Below, piece by piece: positions 17,472 to 26,260 of a stretch of DNA of 64,000 nucleotides; the first letter of the stretch is position 1, and every line of letters starts with the position of its first letter. Made by a program: the position numbers and the translations under genes. The notes beneath the pieces were generated by a model that did not search any database, was not told where the DNA came from, and saw nothing but the letters and a program-made list of their open reading frames with translations. The stretch spans positions 37,728-101,727 of the forward strand of contig NZ_JAGGPA010000010.1 of assembly GCF_018614035.1 (NCBI RefSeq), in the 5' to 3' direction. Source of the DNA: Streptomyces sp. ISL-96. GTDB lineage: Bacteria; Actinomycetota; Actinomycetes; Streptomycetales; Streptomycetaceae.

Positions 17472-18146
17472 GTGGAAGAGACCATCGGAGTCACGGATGC
17501 CGCCCAGATCCCCAAGCAGCGCAGCGATCAACTGCTGGACAGCGCCGTGCGGTACGCGGAAGAACGGCACTGGGACGTGTTCCCCGGCACCTGGCTGGAG
17601 GCGGCCGAGGGCGTCGAGCGCTGCTCGTGCGGCGTCCCCTCCTGCGCCTCGCCCGGCGCGCACCCCGCCACCGCCGACTGGGCGTCGCAGGCGACGGGCA
17701 GCGCGACCGCAGCGCGCCGCATGTGGTCGAAACAGCCGGCGTCGATCCTGCTCCCGACGGGCCGCTCCTTCGACGCCCTGGACGTTCCCGACTCGGCCGG
17801 CTTCCTGGCGCTGGCGCGCATGGAGCGTATGGACCTGACGTTCGGGCCGGTGACCTGCACGCCGGACCGCCGGATGCTGTTCTTCGTACTTCCCGGCGCC
17901 GGAGCCAAGGTTCCGGACCTGGTACGGAAGTTGGGTTGGACACCGACTGCGATCGACCTGGTCACACGAGGCGAGGGCGACTACGTCGCGGCTCCGCCGA
18001 CCCGGCTCGGGGGGATGGGCGCGGTGCAGTGGGCGCGCCGTCCCACCCCGGCGAACCGGTGGCTGCCCGACGTGGAGGAGATCATCAGTCCGCTGGCGTA
18101 TTCCTGCGGGCGAGAGGCAGCGGCGGCGCGCACACGGCGACCGTAG
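17472..18146 (+). CDS. Bifunctional DNA primase/polymerase N-terminal domain protein
   Basis: 224 residues from GTG 17472; an upstream in-frame GTG at 17448 is less likely. It matches the short stand-alone proteins of the PF09250 prim-pol family: LDSAVRYAEERHWDVFPGTW at the start, a Cys/His group (CSCGVPSCASPGAHP, about residues 51-65) and GDYVAAPPTRLGG near the C-terminus. Catalytic Asp pairs of true primases are not obvious, so this may be a regulatory relative. It is divergent from the NsdA-like gene; a function in replication is not supported by context. Confidence 0.75.
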   Translation: MEETIGVTDAAQIPKQRSDQLLDSAVRYAEERHWDVFPGTWLEAAEGVERCSCGVPSCASPGAHPATADWASQATGSATAARRMWSKQPASILLPTGRSFDALDVPDSAGFLALARMERMDLTFGPVTCTPDRRMLFFVLPGAGAKVPDLVRKLGWTPTAIDLVTRGEGDYVAAPPTRLGGMGAVQWARRPTPANRWLPDVEEIISPLAYSCGREAAAARTRRP

Positions 18147-18190
18147 GGTGTTCCCCGTAGCGGCACGGGGACACCGAGAGGTTGTGCGAC

Positions 18191-19012
18191 ATGCCTGAGA
18201 AGGCCGTGGGACCAGAAGAGGCGGGCGGAGCGCACATGGCGCCGCCCGCCGCCGTTCGTGTAGAGGGCCTGTGGAAGCGCTTCGGCGAGCAGATCGCCGT
18301 CGGAGGCATCGATCTGGAGCTGCCCGCGGGCAAGTTCATCGGCCTGGTCGGGCCGAACGGCGCCGGGAAGACCACCACCCTTTCGATGGTCACGGGGCTG
18401 CTGCGCCCCGACGCGGGGACGGTCCTGGTCGGCGGGCACGACGTATGGCAGGACCCGGTGGCGGTGAAGGCCAGGATCGGCGTACTGCCGGAGGGACTGC
18501 GGCTGTTCGAGCGGCTGTCGGGGCGTGAACTCCTCGCGTACTCCGGGCGGCTGCGGGGGCTGCCCGGCGCCGAGGTCGACAAGCGGGCGAGGCAGCTCCT
18601 CGACGTACTGGACCTGGCGGGCGCGCAGCACAAACTGGTCGTCGACTACTCGACCGGCATGCGCAAGAAGATCGGCCTGGCCGCCGCCCTGCTGCACAAC
18701 CCGGAAGTGCTGTTCCTGGACGAGCCCTTCGAGGGTGTCGATCCCGTGTCCGCGCAGACGATCCGTGGCGTGCTGGAGCGGTACACGCTGTCCGGCGCGA
18801 CCGTCGTCTTCTCCAGCCATGTGATGGAGCTCGTCGAGTCGCTGTGCGACTGGGTCGCGGTGATGGCGGCGGGCCGTATCCGCGCCCAGGGAACGCTCGC
18901 AGAGGTGCGCGGCGACGCGCCCACCCTCCAGAACGCCTTCCTCGAACTGGTCGGTGCGAACAGCCGGGACAGCGGGGAAAGTCTGGACTGGCTCGGCGGT
19001 GGCGCCCGGTGA
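18191..19012 (+). CDS. ABC transporter ATP-binding protein
   Basis: 273 residues, ATG 18191 preceded by GAGAGG. The standard motifs are [13 protein letters not shown] (Walker A, about residues 59-71), YSTGMRKKIGLAAAL (signature, about 155-169), VLFLDEPFEGVDP (Walker B) and the switch His in FSSHVMELVE. Its type matches ATPases of multidrug or lipid exporters. The stop overlaps the GTG of the following membrane gene, making an ATPase-permease pair. Confidence 0.92.
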   Translation: MPEKAVGPEEAGGAHMAPPAAVRVEGLWKRFGEQIAVGGIDLELPAGKFIGLVGPNGAGKTTTLSMVTGLLRPDAGTVLVGGHDVWQDPVAVKARIGVLPEGLRLFERLSGRELLAYSGRLRGLPGAEVDKRARQLLDVLDLAGAQHKLVVDYSTGMRKKIGLAAALLHNPEVLFLDEPFEGVDPVSAQTIRGVLERYTLSGATVVFSSHVMELVESLCDWVAVMAAGRIRAQGTLAEVRGDAPTLQNAFLELVGANSRDSGESLDWLGGGAR

Positions 19013-20619
19013 GCGCGGGCGTAACGACCGTTCCCGGGATCACGTCCGTCTTCGTACGGCTCAAGCTGTCGCTGCTGCGCAACGGGCTGCGGCAGTCGAC
19101 CGGCCGCAGGACGGCGTACGTCCTCTCCGGTGTGCTCGCGCTGCTCTTCGCGGCGCTTCAGCTGATCGGTCTTGTGGTGCTTCGCGGGAACGAACACGCG
19201 ACGACCGTGGTGGTGCTGCTGACGGCCATTCTCGGGCTCGGCTGGACGGTGATGCCGCTGTTCTTCCCCAGCGGCGACGAGACGCTCGACCCGACCCGCC
19301 TGGTCATGCTGCCGTTGCGGCCGCGCCCGCTGATCCGGGCGCTGCTGACGGCGTCGCTCGTCGGGATCGGACCGCTGTTCACGTTCTGCCTAGCGCTGGG
19401 GTCGGTGATCGCCGTGGCCCACGGCGCGGCGGCCGCCGTGGTCGGCGTCCTCGCCGTGGCCCTGACGCTGCTGGTGTGCCTGGCGCTGGCGCGTGCCGTG
19501 GCTGCGGCGAACATCCGGCTGCTGACCAGCCGTAAGGGCCGCGATCTGGCCGTGCTCAGCGGTCTGGTGATCGCCGTCGGCTTCCAGGTGGTCAACTTCG
19601 GCGCCCAGCGGCTCAGCACCGCCGGCGGCCTCTCGCGGGTCGACCCGGTCGCGGACGTACTGAGCTGGGTGCCGCCCGCGTCGGCGATAGGCGCGGTGGA
19701 CGCGGTGAGCGACGGGGCGTACGGCCGTGGCGCGGCGCAGCTGCTGCTGGCCGTGGCGGCGCTGGCCGCGCTGCTGTGGTCCTGGGAGCGCAGTCTGGTG
19801 AAGCTGATGACGTCACCGGACGGCTCGACGCTCCAGGCCGCGGAGCCGGCCCGCAAGGAGTCGTCGCCGGGGCTCGGCGGGCGGTGGCTGCCCGGCGGAC
19901 GTACGGGCGCGGTGATCGAGCGCAGTCTGCGGTACGTGTGGCGGGACCCCAAGACCAAGGCCGCCTGGGTGACTTCGCTGGTGATCGGTCTGATCGTGCC
20001 GGTGTTCAACGCGCTTCAGGGAACGGGCACGATCTACTTCGCGTGTTTCGCGGCCGGAATGCTCGGCATCCAGATGTACAACCAGTTCGGCCAGGACACC
20101 TCGGCCTTCTGGATGGTCGCCATGACGATCTCCACGCCGAAGGACGCGTACGAGGAGTTGCGGGCCCGGGCCTTGGCGCTGCTGGTGGTCACGCTCCCGT
20201 ACTCGGCGCTGGTCACCGTCCTCACGGCGGCGCTGGTGGGCAACTGGCGCGCCCTACCCGAGGCGCTCGGCCTGTCCTTCGCGCTGCTCGGCGCGATGCT
20301 GGCGACGGGGGCGGTGGCTTCGGTCCGCTTCCCGTACTCGATCCCGCAGGGCAGCACGCACAAGAACGTCGCGCCGGGCCAGGCGGGCCTCGCCTGGATC
20401 TCGATGGTCGGCGGCATGATCGCGGCGGCGCTGCTGTGTGCGCCGCTGATCACGCTGACGATCTGGCTTCATGTGGCAGGCGCACAGGACTGGTTGTGGC
20501 TGGTGCTACCACTGGGCACGGCGTACGGCGCGCTGATCTCCTGGGCAGGCGTGCGCTGGTCGGCACCGCAGGCAGCGGCACGGCTCCCGGAGATCCTGAC
20601 CGCGGTAAGCAAGGGCTGA
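19009..20619 (+). CDS. ABC exporter membrane subunit
   Basis: 536 residues from GTG 19009. Around twelve hydrophobic segments can be seen, for example TAYVLSGVLALLFAALQLIG (about residues 34-53), TTVVVLLTAILGLGWTVMP, VVGVLAVALTLLVCLALARA and the C-terminal WLWLVLPLGTAYGALISWAG. No ATPase motif is present. It is the permease partner of the preceding ATPase through a GTGA overlap. The cargo is unknown. Confidence 0.88.
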   Translation: MSAGVTTVPGITSVFVRLKLSLLRNGLRQSTGRRTAYVLSGVLALLFAALQLIGLVVLRGNEHATTVVVLLTAILGLGWTVMPLFFPSGDETLDPTRLVMLPLRPRPLIRALLTASLVGIGPLFTFCLALGSVIAVAHGAAAAVVGVLAVALTLLVCLALARAVAAANIRLLTSRKGRDLAVLSGLVIAVGFQVVNFGAQRLSTAGGLSRVDPVADVLSWVPPASAIGAVDAVSDGAYGRGAAQLLLAVAALAALLWSWERSLVKLMTSPDGSTLQAAEPARKESSPGLGGRWLPGGRTGAVIERSLRYVWRDPKTKAAWVTSLVIGLIVPVFNALQGTGTIYFACFAAGMLGIQMYNQFGQDTSAFWMVAMTISTPKDAYEELRARALALLVVTLPYSALVTVLTAALVGNWRALPEALGLSFALLGAMLATGAVASVRFPYSIPQGSTHKNVAPGQAGLAWISMVGGMIAAALLCAPLITLTIWLHVAGAQDWLWLVLPLGTAYGALISWAGVRWSAPQAAARLPEILTAVSKG

Positions 20620-20707
20620 CCCTGGCACGCGCCTTGTCCGGCCGGGCTGCCCCGGCGAAGCCCTCAGCTCGGATGAGCAGCGGCCCCGCCGGCCGACCCC
20701 CGGCGGC

Positions 20708-21598
20708 TCAGGGGTGGCCCAGGGGCGGAACGACCGGTTCCTCGGCGGTCTCCTCCAGGAACGACTCGATCGCGGCGCGCCAGCCCTCCGGCTCGTCGTA
20801 ATGGACGAGGTGCCCCGCGTCGACCACCTCCGCATACCGCCCACGCGGCAGCACCCTGACCATCTCCTGCGCCTCCGCCCGCCCCAGTTCGCCGTCGAGG
20901 CCGCGCACCACCAGGGCCGGGCACTGGACAAGCGCCAGCTCCTCCCAGTGGGCGTCGTACACCCACGTCTCGCGGGAAGTGAGCATCTGGCGGCGGGAGA
21001 AGAGCGGGCGCCAGCCGTCGGCCCGTTCGGCCATGACCTCGGCGAAGAACTCACCGCGGGCCGGGCTCGGCCGCTCCACCCAGGGGTCGTCCTCGCCGAA
21101 CCATTTGCGTACGTCGGCGAGCGTCGCGAACGGGACGGGCCACGACTTGAACCAGTCGTCCCACTCACGCTGAGACGCGGCGCCGAGCGCACCCGCCCGC
21201 ATGTCGCAGATGACGACCGCGCGCACCAGATCGGGGCGCTTGGCGGCGAGCTGCCAGGCCGTCAGGGCGCCCATGGAGTGGCCGATGAGCGTGACGGGCG
21301 CGAGACCCAGCTGCTCGACCGCGGCTTCGGCGTCGGCGACGTACGCCTCGCGGGTGTAAGGGCCGTCGGCCGGCTTGTCGCTGCGGCCGTGGCCGCGCTG
21401 GTCGAGGGCGACCGCGTGGTAGCGCTCGGAGAGCCAGCGCGCCGTGCCCGCCCAGTGCGAGGCCCGGCCCATCAGGCCGTGGAGCAGTAAGACCCCGGGT
21501 GCGCGGTCGGTTTCCCCGCTCCCCTTGGGCGGGTCGGCGAACTCCCAGGCCGCGAGGCGTACGCCGCCGGCTCCGGTCACGTCAATGCGCCGCGCCAT
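20708..21598 (-). CDS. Alpha/beta-fold hydrolase
   Basis: 296 residues from the ATG at 21598 (MARRIDVTGAGG). The oxyanion motif LLHGLMGRASHW (about residues 38-49), LDQRGHGRSDKPADGPYT, the nucleophile elbow GHSMGAL (Ser about 107) and a late catalytic His in DAGHLVHYDEPEGW (about 264) make a complete triad. It is related to haloperoxidase-like esterases. An actinobacterial LexA-type palindrome lies 66 bases upstream of the start (see 21664-21679), so damage-inducible expression is possible. It is convergent with the ABC exporter genes. Confidence 0.9.
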   Translation of the reverse strand: MARRIDVTGAGGVRLAAWEFADPPKGSGETDRAPGVLLLHGLMGRASHWAGTARWLSERYHAVALDQRGHGRSDKPADGPYTREAYVADAEAAVEQLGLAPVTLIGHSMGALTAWQLAAKRPDLVRAVVICDMRAGALGAASQREWDDWFKSWPVPFATLADVRKWFGEDDPWVERPSPARGEFFAEVMAERADGWRPLFSRRQMLTSRETWVYDAHWEELALVQCPALVVRGLDGELGRAEAQEMVRVLPRGRYAEVVDAGHLVHYDEPEGWRAAIESFLEETAEEPVVPPLGHP

Positions 21599-21663
21599 AT
21601 GTCCTGGCACCCCCTTCGTCCCCCGGGTGGTCCATCCATGAGTGGTCGAGCCCAGCCAGACTA

Positions 21664-21679
21664 TCGAACCCGTATTCGA
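21664..21679. promoter_or_regulatory. Possible LexA (SOS) box
   Basis: TCGAACCCGTATTCGA differs by one base from the actinobacterial SOS consensus TCGAAC-N4-GTTCGA. It lies upstream of the alpha/beta hydrolase. One site with a mismatch can occur by chance, so this is suggestive only. Confidence 0.4.
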
Positions 21680-21800
21680 AAACACGCCTGCGGCGCGCAA
21701 CACCCCTCTTTCGAGTGACCACGCTCAAGGATTGACTCCCGCCGACGAGGGGAGATCTTCAGCGGGAGGCGGGCCGCTCGGGGAAGACGGACCGCGGGAG

Positions 21801-21873
21801 CTGACCCTGGGAGCTCGGGGCTCCGGGTCAGTGCAGGGGAGGACAGGCTCCGGCGCCGCAGGGCGCCGGAGCC
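21801..21873. other. Two tandem hairpins in a 528-base gap
   Basis: The gap 21599-22126 has no convincing gene. It holds a hairpin at 21801-21831 (CTGACCC/GGGTCAG outer stem with an inner GGAGC/GCTCC-type stem) and a perfect 12-bp hairpin at 21846-21873 (GGCTCCGGCGCC, loop GCAG). An A-rich GAACGAA-like stretch (21885-21915) follows. They may be terminators downstream of dmdR1 or part of a small RNA. There is no T-run on either side. Confidence 0.4.
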
Positions 21874-22126
21874 ATCCCCTTCACAACGAAGAGAACGAAC
21901 AGAACGAATAAGACGAACAGGACGACCCCCCAGGCCGTACCAGTGCGACGGGCGCATCCCCTGCCCCCTCCCCGACCGAACCGGCAGACCGGTCGGCGGC
22001 CCTCACATCAAGTGCTTCGGTTCACAGCCTGGCACGGGATCCGTCCGGTCGCTGGGATTCCGGAGGATCCCCGGACCGGCCCCAGCGGCCATGGGGCCGG
22101 GGGTCATTGCCGCAGGAGCGCCGGTG

Positions 22127-22819
22127 TCACCGCTTGGCGACGAAAACGTGCGAGGCCACCTCGGCACCGAGCTCCGCGGCCTCGCCACTGCTGCCGACAA
22201 GCACCCCGCCGGGAGACTCCGTCACACTCACGACCGAACCGGGCTGTACGCCCGCACGTCGCAGCGTGTACATCAGCTGGGCGTCCGTCTGGATCGGCTC
22301 CCCGATCCGGCGTACGACGACGGTCTTGCCCTCCGGGCCGGGTGCCAAATCGTTCAGGCTGACCATGTTGTCGTCCAGGAACGGGTCCGCCTCGGCCTTC
22401 TCGCCAAGCTCCTCCAGGCCGGGGATCGGGTTGCCGTACGGAGACTCCGTCGGGTGACGCAGCAGCTCCAGGACGCGCCGCTCCACCGCCTCACTCATCA
22501 CGTGCTCCCAGCGGCACGCCTCCGCGTGGACCTGCTCCCACTCCAGGCCGATCACGTCGACGAGCAGACACTCGGCGAGCCGGTGCTTGCGCATCACGCG
22601 AGTCGCGAGCTTGCGGCCCTCGTCGGTCAGCTCCAGGTGACGGTCGCCCGCCACTGTCACCAGACCGTCGCGCTCCATACGCGCCACGGTCTGGCTCACT
22701 GTCGGTCCGCTCTGGTCGAGCCGCTCGGCGATACGGGCGCGCATGGGGACCACGCCTTCTTCCTCGAGCTCGAGGATGGTGCGGAGATACATCTCCGTTG
22801 TGTCGATCAGTCCGGACAT
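22127..22819 (-). CDS. dmdR1: DtxR-family iron-dependent repressor DmdR1
   Basis: 230 residues, the length of S. coelicolor DmdR1. An N-terminal winged helix (MYLRTILELEEEGVVPMRAR, then LDQSGPTVSQTVARMERDGL) is followed by the metal-binding and dimer domain (HRLAECLLVDVIGLEWEQVH, then EACRWEHVMSEAVERRVLEL; the Cys, His and Glu ligands of DtxR are recognisable). A C-terminal SH3-like domain is about residues 150-230. With Fe(II) it represses siderophore and iron-uptake genes by binding iron boxes. No iron box was noticed in front of it. The SIS gene is divergent next door, as in S. coelicolor (SCO4394/SCO4393, from memory). Confidence 0.93.
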   Translation of the reverse strand: MSGLIDTTEMYLRTILELEEEGVVPMRARIAERLDQSGPTVSQTVARMERDGLVTVAGDRHLELTDEGRKLATRVMRKHRLAECLLVDVIGLEWEQVHAEACRWEHVMSEAVERRVLELLRHPTESPYGNPIPGLEELGEKAEADPFLDDNMVSLNDLAPGPEGKTVVVRRIGEPIQTDAQLMYTLRRAGVQPGSVVSVTESPGGVLVGSSGEAAELGAEVASHVFVAKR

Positions 22820-22995
22820 ACGTGCCCCTCGATTACTCGTGCGCTGGCCCTGACCCAATTCTGACGCATAGCGCTGACAACCGCGCCGCGCCGACCGGAA
22901 GCCGTATTGACACGGCACTGGTCCAGACCGCAACGTGATCCGCGCCACCGTCGCACGACACTCGCACGATGTACCGCTGGAAAGGGCCCTGCGCG

Positions 22996-23751
22996 ATGAG
23001 CGAAAGCAAACTGGCCGGTCAGTTCTTCGACGCCGCGATCGGGCTGCTGCACCGCGTCCGCGACGAGGAGGCCCAGAACATCGCCGCCGCCGGCGCCGCC
23101 ATCGCCGACGCGGTGGCGGCGGAAGGGCGGCTCTTCGCCTTCGGCGCCGGCCACTCCTCGCTGGCCGCCCAGGACGTCGTCTACCGGGCCGGCGGCCTCG
23201 CCCTGATGAACCTGCTCGCCGTTCCGGGGACCGTCGGCGTGGACGTCATGCCCGCCACCCTGGGCTCCGCCCTGGAACGCGTCGACGGACTCGCGGCGGC
23301 CGTGCTGGACAGCAGCCCCGCCAAGCCGGGCGACGTACTGGTGATCATCTCGCTGTCGGGGCGCAACGCGCTGCCGGTGGAGATGGCGATGAACGCGCGG
23401 GCGCTCGGCCTGAAGGTCATCGGCGTGACCTCGGTGGCGTACACGCGAGAGACGAAGTCCCGGCACGTCTCGGGAACGTACCTCAAGGACCATTGCGACA
23501 TCGTCCTCGACAGCAAGATCGCGGTCGGCGACGCGGAGCTGACGGCGCCGGGCATCGAGGCGCCCTTCGCGCCCGCGTCGACTGTCGTGACGAGCGCTCT
23601 GGTGCAGGCCGTCATGGCGACCGCCGCGGGCGACCTCGCGGAGCGCGGCATCGAACCGCCGTTGCTGCGCTCGGGCAACGTCGACGGCGGCCACGAATGG
23701 AACGGCCGCGTGATGACGGAGTACCGCGACCGGATCTTCTACCGGCACTGA
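22996..23751 (+). CDS. SIS-domain protein
   Basis: 251 residues from the ATG at 22996 (MSESKLAGQFFDAAIGLLHR). The sugar-isomerase fold shows FAFGAGHSSLAAQDVVYRAG (about residues 45-64) and VLVIISLSGRNALPVEMAMN (about 115-134), where the Ser/Thr-rich loops bind phosphosugars. Related proteins act on N-acetylmuramic or glucosamine phosphates or regulate such genes. No catalytic partner is adjacent. The GHEWNGRVMTEYRDRIFYRH C-terminus is characteristic of the actinobacterial group. Confidence 0.88.
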   Translation: MSESKLAGQFFDAAIGLLHRVRDEEAQNIAAAGAAIADAVAAEGRLFAFGAGHSSLAAQDVVYRAGGLALMNLLAVPGTVGVDVMPATLGSALERVDGLAAAVLDSSPAKPGDVLVIISLSGRNALPVEMAMNARALGLKVIGVTSVAYTRETKSRHVSGTYLKDHCDIVLDSKIAVGDAELTAPGIEAPFAPASTVVTSALVQAVMATAAGDLAERGIEPPLLRSGNVDGGHEWNGRVMTEYRDRIFYRH

Positions 23752-23764
23752 TCAGGTCGTCGCC

Positions 23765-24970
23765 CTACGTTCCCGGGAACGTCACCCGTACGGTCAGCCC
23801 GCCACCCGGGTTGGCCACGGCCGCCGTCAGCGCTCCGTGGGCGCGCGCTATGGACGCCACGATGGACAGCCCCAGCCCCGCCCCCTCACCCGGCGCGTGG
23901 TGGCGCTCCCTCGCGCGGCGGAACGGCTCGAAAAGGCGCGGCACCGTAGCGGGCGGGACGACGGGGCCCGTGTTGGAGACCTCCAGGCCGTCAGGGGACA
24001 CACGGAGCCGCACCCGGCCCCCTGGGTGGTTGTGGCGGATCGCGTTAGCGGCGAGGTTGTGGACGAGGTGTTCGAGCAGGACCGCGTCTCCCCGTACCGT
24101 CAGCGGCTGCGCCGAAGCCTCCACCGTGATGCCCAGACACCGGGCGTCCTCGGTCAGCCCCGTCGCCACCGTGCGGGCGATCGCGTCCAGCGCGGCGGGT
24201 TCACGGCGCTGGAGCCCCTGGTCGGAGACCGCGAGAAGCAGCAGGCCCTCGATGAGCTGCTCGCTCTCCCCCGCCGTCTCGATGAGCTTCTCGCGGATAC
24301 GGGCGACCTTCTCCGGCGACGGTTCGTCGGCCAGTCCGATCTCTGCCGCTGCCCGCTGCACGGCGAGGGACGTCCGCAGTTCGTGGGCGGCGTTGGCGGC
24401 GAAGCGCTGCTGGGCGGAGACCAGTTGCTCTATCCGGTCGAGCATTCCGTCGAAGGTGTCGGCGAGTTCCTTGAGCTCGCCGGGCGGCGCCTTGAGGGCG
24501 AGACGTTCGTGGAGGTTCTCGCCCGACAGCCGGCGCGCCCGCGCGGTGATCACCCCGACCGGCCGGAGCACCCTGCCCGCCATCCACCAGGCCAGCGCCA
24601 CGGAGGCGGCCGAGAAGAGGGCGAGCGCCACGCCGGACACCGTCAGCAGGCTCTCCAGTGCGGCGTCCTCGGCCGCGTTGCTGATCCGCCGGGTCGCCGC
24701 GTACTCCGCCGCCACACCCCGGCCGAGGTCGACGGGGGCGCCCGGTTCCGCCCGCCGGGCGGGGGCCGCTTCCCGCCAGTCCGGGTCGCGGTCCGGGTCC
24801 GTGCCCGGGACGGCGAGGTCGGCGTACGGCACCGTCGTGGTGACCGCCGTGCTGATGCTGGAGTGCAGTGCGTCCCGTACGAGGAGGTAGACGAAGCCGA
24901 TCAGCAGGGCTCCGGCCAGTACGAGCAGGCCGCCGTAGAGCGCCGTCAGACGCCCGCGCTCACTCGTCAT
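23765..24970 (-). CDS. Two-component sensor histidine kinase
   Basis: 401 residues. Membrane segments at about residues 10-31 and 110-130 enclose an extracytoplasmic loop of some 80 residues. A HAMP linker (GRVLRPVGVITARARRLSGE), H-box NAAHELRTSLAVQRAA (His about 195), N-box NLAANAIRHNHPGG and G-box GEGAGLGLSIV follow. It overlaps its response regulator gene as ATGA. The pair is divergent from a lipoprotein and MacAB-like exporter operon, which is the likely target and possibly the source of its signal. The gene ends within a GTTCCCGGGAACG motif. Confidence 0.93.
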   Translation of the reverse strand: MTSERGRLTALYGGLLVLAGALLIGFVYLLVRDALHSSISTAVTTTVPYADLAVPGTDPDRDPDWREAAPARRAEPGAPVDLGRGVAAEYAATRRISNAAEDAALESLLTVSGVALALFSAASVALAWWMAGRVLRPVGVITARARRLSGENLHERLALKAPPGELKELADTFDGMLDRIEQLVSAQQRFAANAAHELRTSLAVQRAAAEIGLADEPSPEKVARIREKLIETAGESEQLIEGLLLLAVSDQGLQRREPAALDAIARTVATGLTEDARCLGITVEASAQPLTVRGDAVLLEHLVHNLAANAIRHNHPGGRVRLRVSPDGLEVSNTGPVVPPATVPRLFEPFRRARERHHAPGEGAGLGLSIVASIARAHGALTAAVANPGGGLTVRVTFPGT

Positions 24971-25632
24971 GCCGCACGACCGACCCGGTAGCCCGCGCCC
25001 GGGACCGTCTCGATCACCTGCGGCTCACCCAGCTTCGCGCGCAGTTTGCTGAGGGTGACGCGGACCGCGTTGGTGCGGTAGCTGGTGTCCTCCTCCCACA
25101 CCTGCTCGATCAGGTCGTCGCCGCTGACCACCGCCCCGTCGGCGCGCATGAGGGTCTCCAGTACGGCGAATTCCTTCCGCGAGAGCGCGAGGTAGCGGCC
25201 GTCCCTGCTGACCTGCCGGCGGGCGGTGTCCAGGACCAGTCCCGCGCGTTCGAGGACCGGGGGCAGTGCGGGCCGGGCGCGCCGGCCGAGCGCCAGGACG
25301 CGGGCGAGCAGTTCGTCGTACGCGAACGGCTTGGTGAGGTAGTCGTCGGCGCCGAGGCCCAGGCCGTCGACCCGATCCCGTACCGCCCCCGAGGCCGTCA
25401 GCATCAGGATGCGGGTCAGCAGCCGCCGCTCGACGACCTTGCGGCACACGTCGTCGCCGTGCAGCCCCGGCAGATCGCGGTCCAGGACCAGTACGTCGTA
25501 CTCGCCCAGCCCGAGTTTGCGCAGGGCCGTCAGGCCGTCGGGCGCCACGTCCACCGCGATCGCGTCGCGGCGCAAGCCCTCGGCGATCATCTCGGCCAGA
25601 AATGCCTCGTCCTCCACCAGCAGCACACGCAT
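24967..25632 (-). CDS. OmpR-family response regulator
   Basis: 221 residues from the ATG at 25632. The receiver domain has VEDEAF, the phosphorylated Asp in VLVLDRDLPG (about residue 51), and TKPF with the conserved Lys. The C-terminal winged helix spans about 125-220 (LSRKEFAVLETLMRADGAVV, then TNAVRVTLSKLRAKLGEP). A long in-frame upstream extension has no start support. It forms an operon with the kinase and probably regulates the divergent exporter genes at 25745-29203. Confidence 0.95.
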   Translation of the reverse strand: MRVLLVEDEAFLAEMIAEGLRRDAIAVDVAPDGLTALRKLGLGEYDVLVLDRDLPGLHGDDVCRKVVERRLLTRILMLTASGAVRDRVDGLGLGADDYLTKPFAYDELLARVLALGRRARPALPPVLERAGLVLDTARRQVSRDGRYLALSRKEFAVLETLMRADGAVVSGDDLIEQVWEEDTSYRTNAVRVTLSKLRAKLGEPQVIETVPGAGYRVGRAA

Positions 25633-25744
25633 GCGCTCTGTGTACCTGAAGGGGACCTTTCGGCGATGTAAGCGTCCGGCTTGAGAGAAACGAAATGCCG
25701 TTCCTTGGAACGCTCGCGGTGTCCCCCTCAGAAGGAGAAAAACC

Positions 25745-26260
25745 ATGAGCACCAGGACACCCGCCCGTTCCCGTACACGCTCCGCGGCCTTCGCCTCAGG
25801 ATTCGCCGCGATCGCCCTCTTCACCTCGGCCTGCTCCGGCGGCAGCGGCAGCGGCAATGACACATCGCAGGACTCCGGTACGAACGCGGGCAAGGCCAGC
25901 GACGACGCGGCCAAGCACCGCAAGTGTCTGCGTGACAACGGGCTCGACGTCCCCGACCCCAAGCCGGGCGAGGACGAGCGCGGCATGACGATCAGCGGCG
26001 ACGGGTTGAGCAAGGAAGCCATGGAGAAGGCGCTGAAGGCATGCTCCGGGAAGGGCGGGCCGGGCTCGGCGCGGGCGGGGATCACCCAGGCCGACAAGGA
26101 CAAGATGCTCAAGCACGCCCAGTGCATGCGCAAGAACGGCTACAACATGCCCGATCCGAAGTTCGACGGCGGGATGACGGAAGCGCTGCCGATACCGAAG
26201 GGCGTCGAGAAGGAGAAGTTCGAGAAGGCCAACAAGGCCTGCGAAAGCATCATGCGATGA
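25745..26260 (+). CDS. Secreted lipoprotein of an exporter operon
   Basis: 171 residues, with a strong GAAGGAG ribosome site. A signal peptide ends in the lipobox TSAC (Cys about residue 30). The mature protein has two similar Cys-Met segments, HRKCLRDNGLDVPDPKPGED and HAQCMRKNGYNMPDPKFDGG (about residues 58-77 and 118-137), each with a later KACSGK or KACESI Cys. It is thus a tandem-repeat domain held by two disulfides or binding a ligand. Its place at the head of the MacAB-like operon and opposite a two-component system suggests a sensing or delivery role for the exporter. Function unproven. Confidence 0.85.
   Translation: MSTRTPARSRTRSAAFASGFAAIALFTSACSGGSGSGNDTSQDSGTNAGKASDDAAKHRKCLRDNGLDVPDPKPGEDERGMTISGDGLSKEAMEKALKACSGKGGPGSARAGITQADKDKMLKHAQCMRKNGYNMPDPKFDGGMTEALPIPKGVEKEKFEKANKACESIMR

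Noticed and set aside
22820..22995. Iron box in the dmdR1-SIS intergenic region
   Set aside because: No sequence close to the TTAGGTTAGGCTCACCTAA-type palindrome is present.
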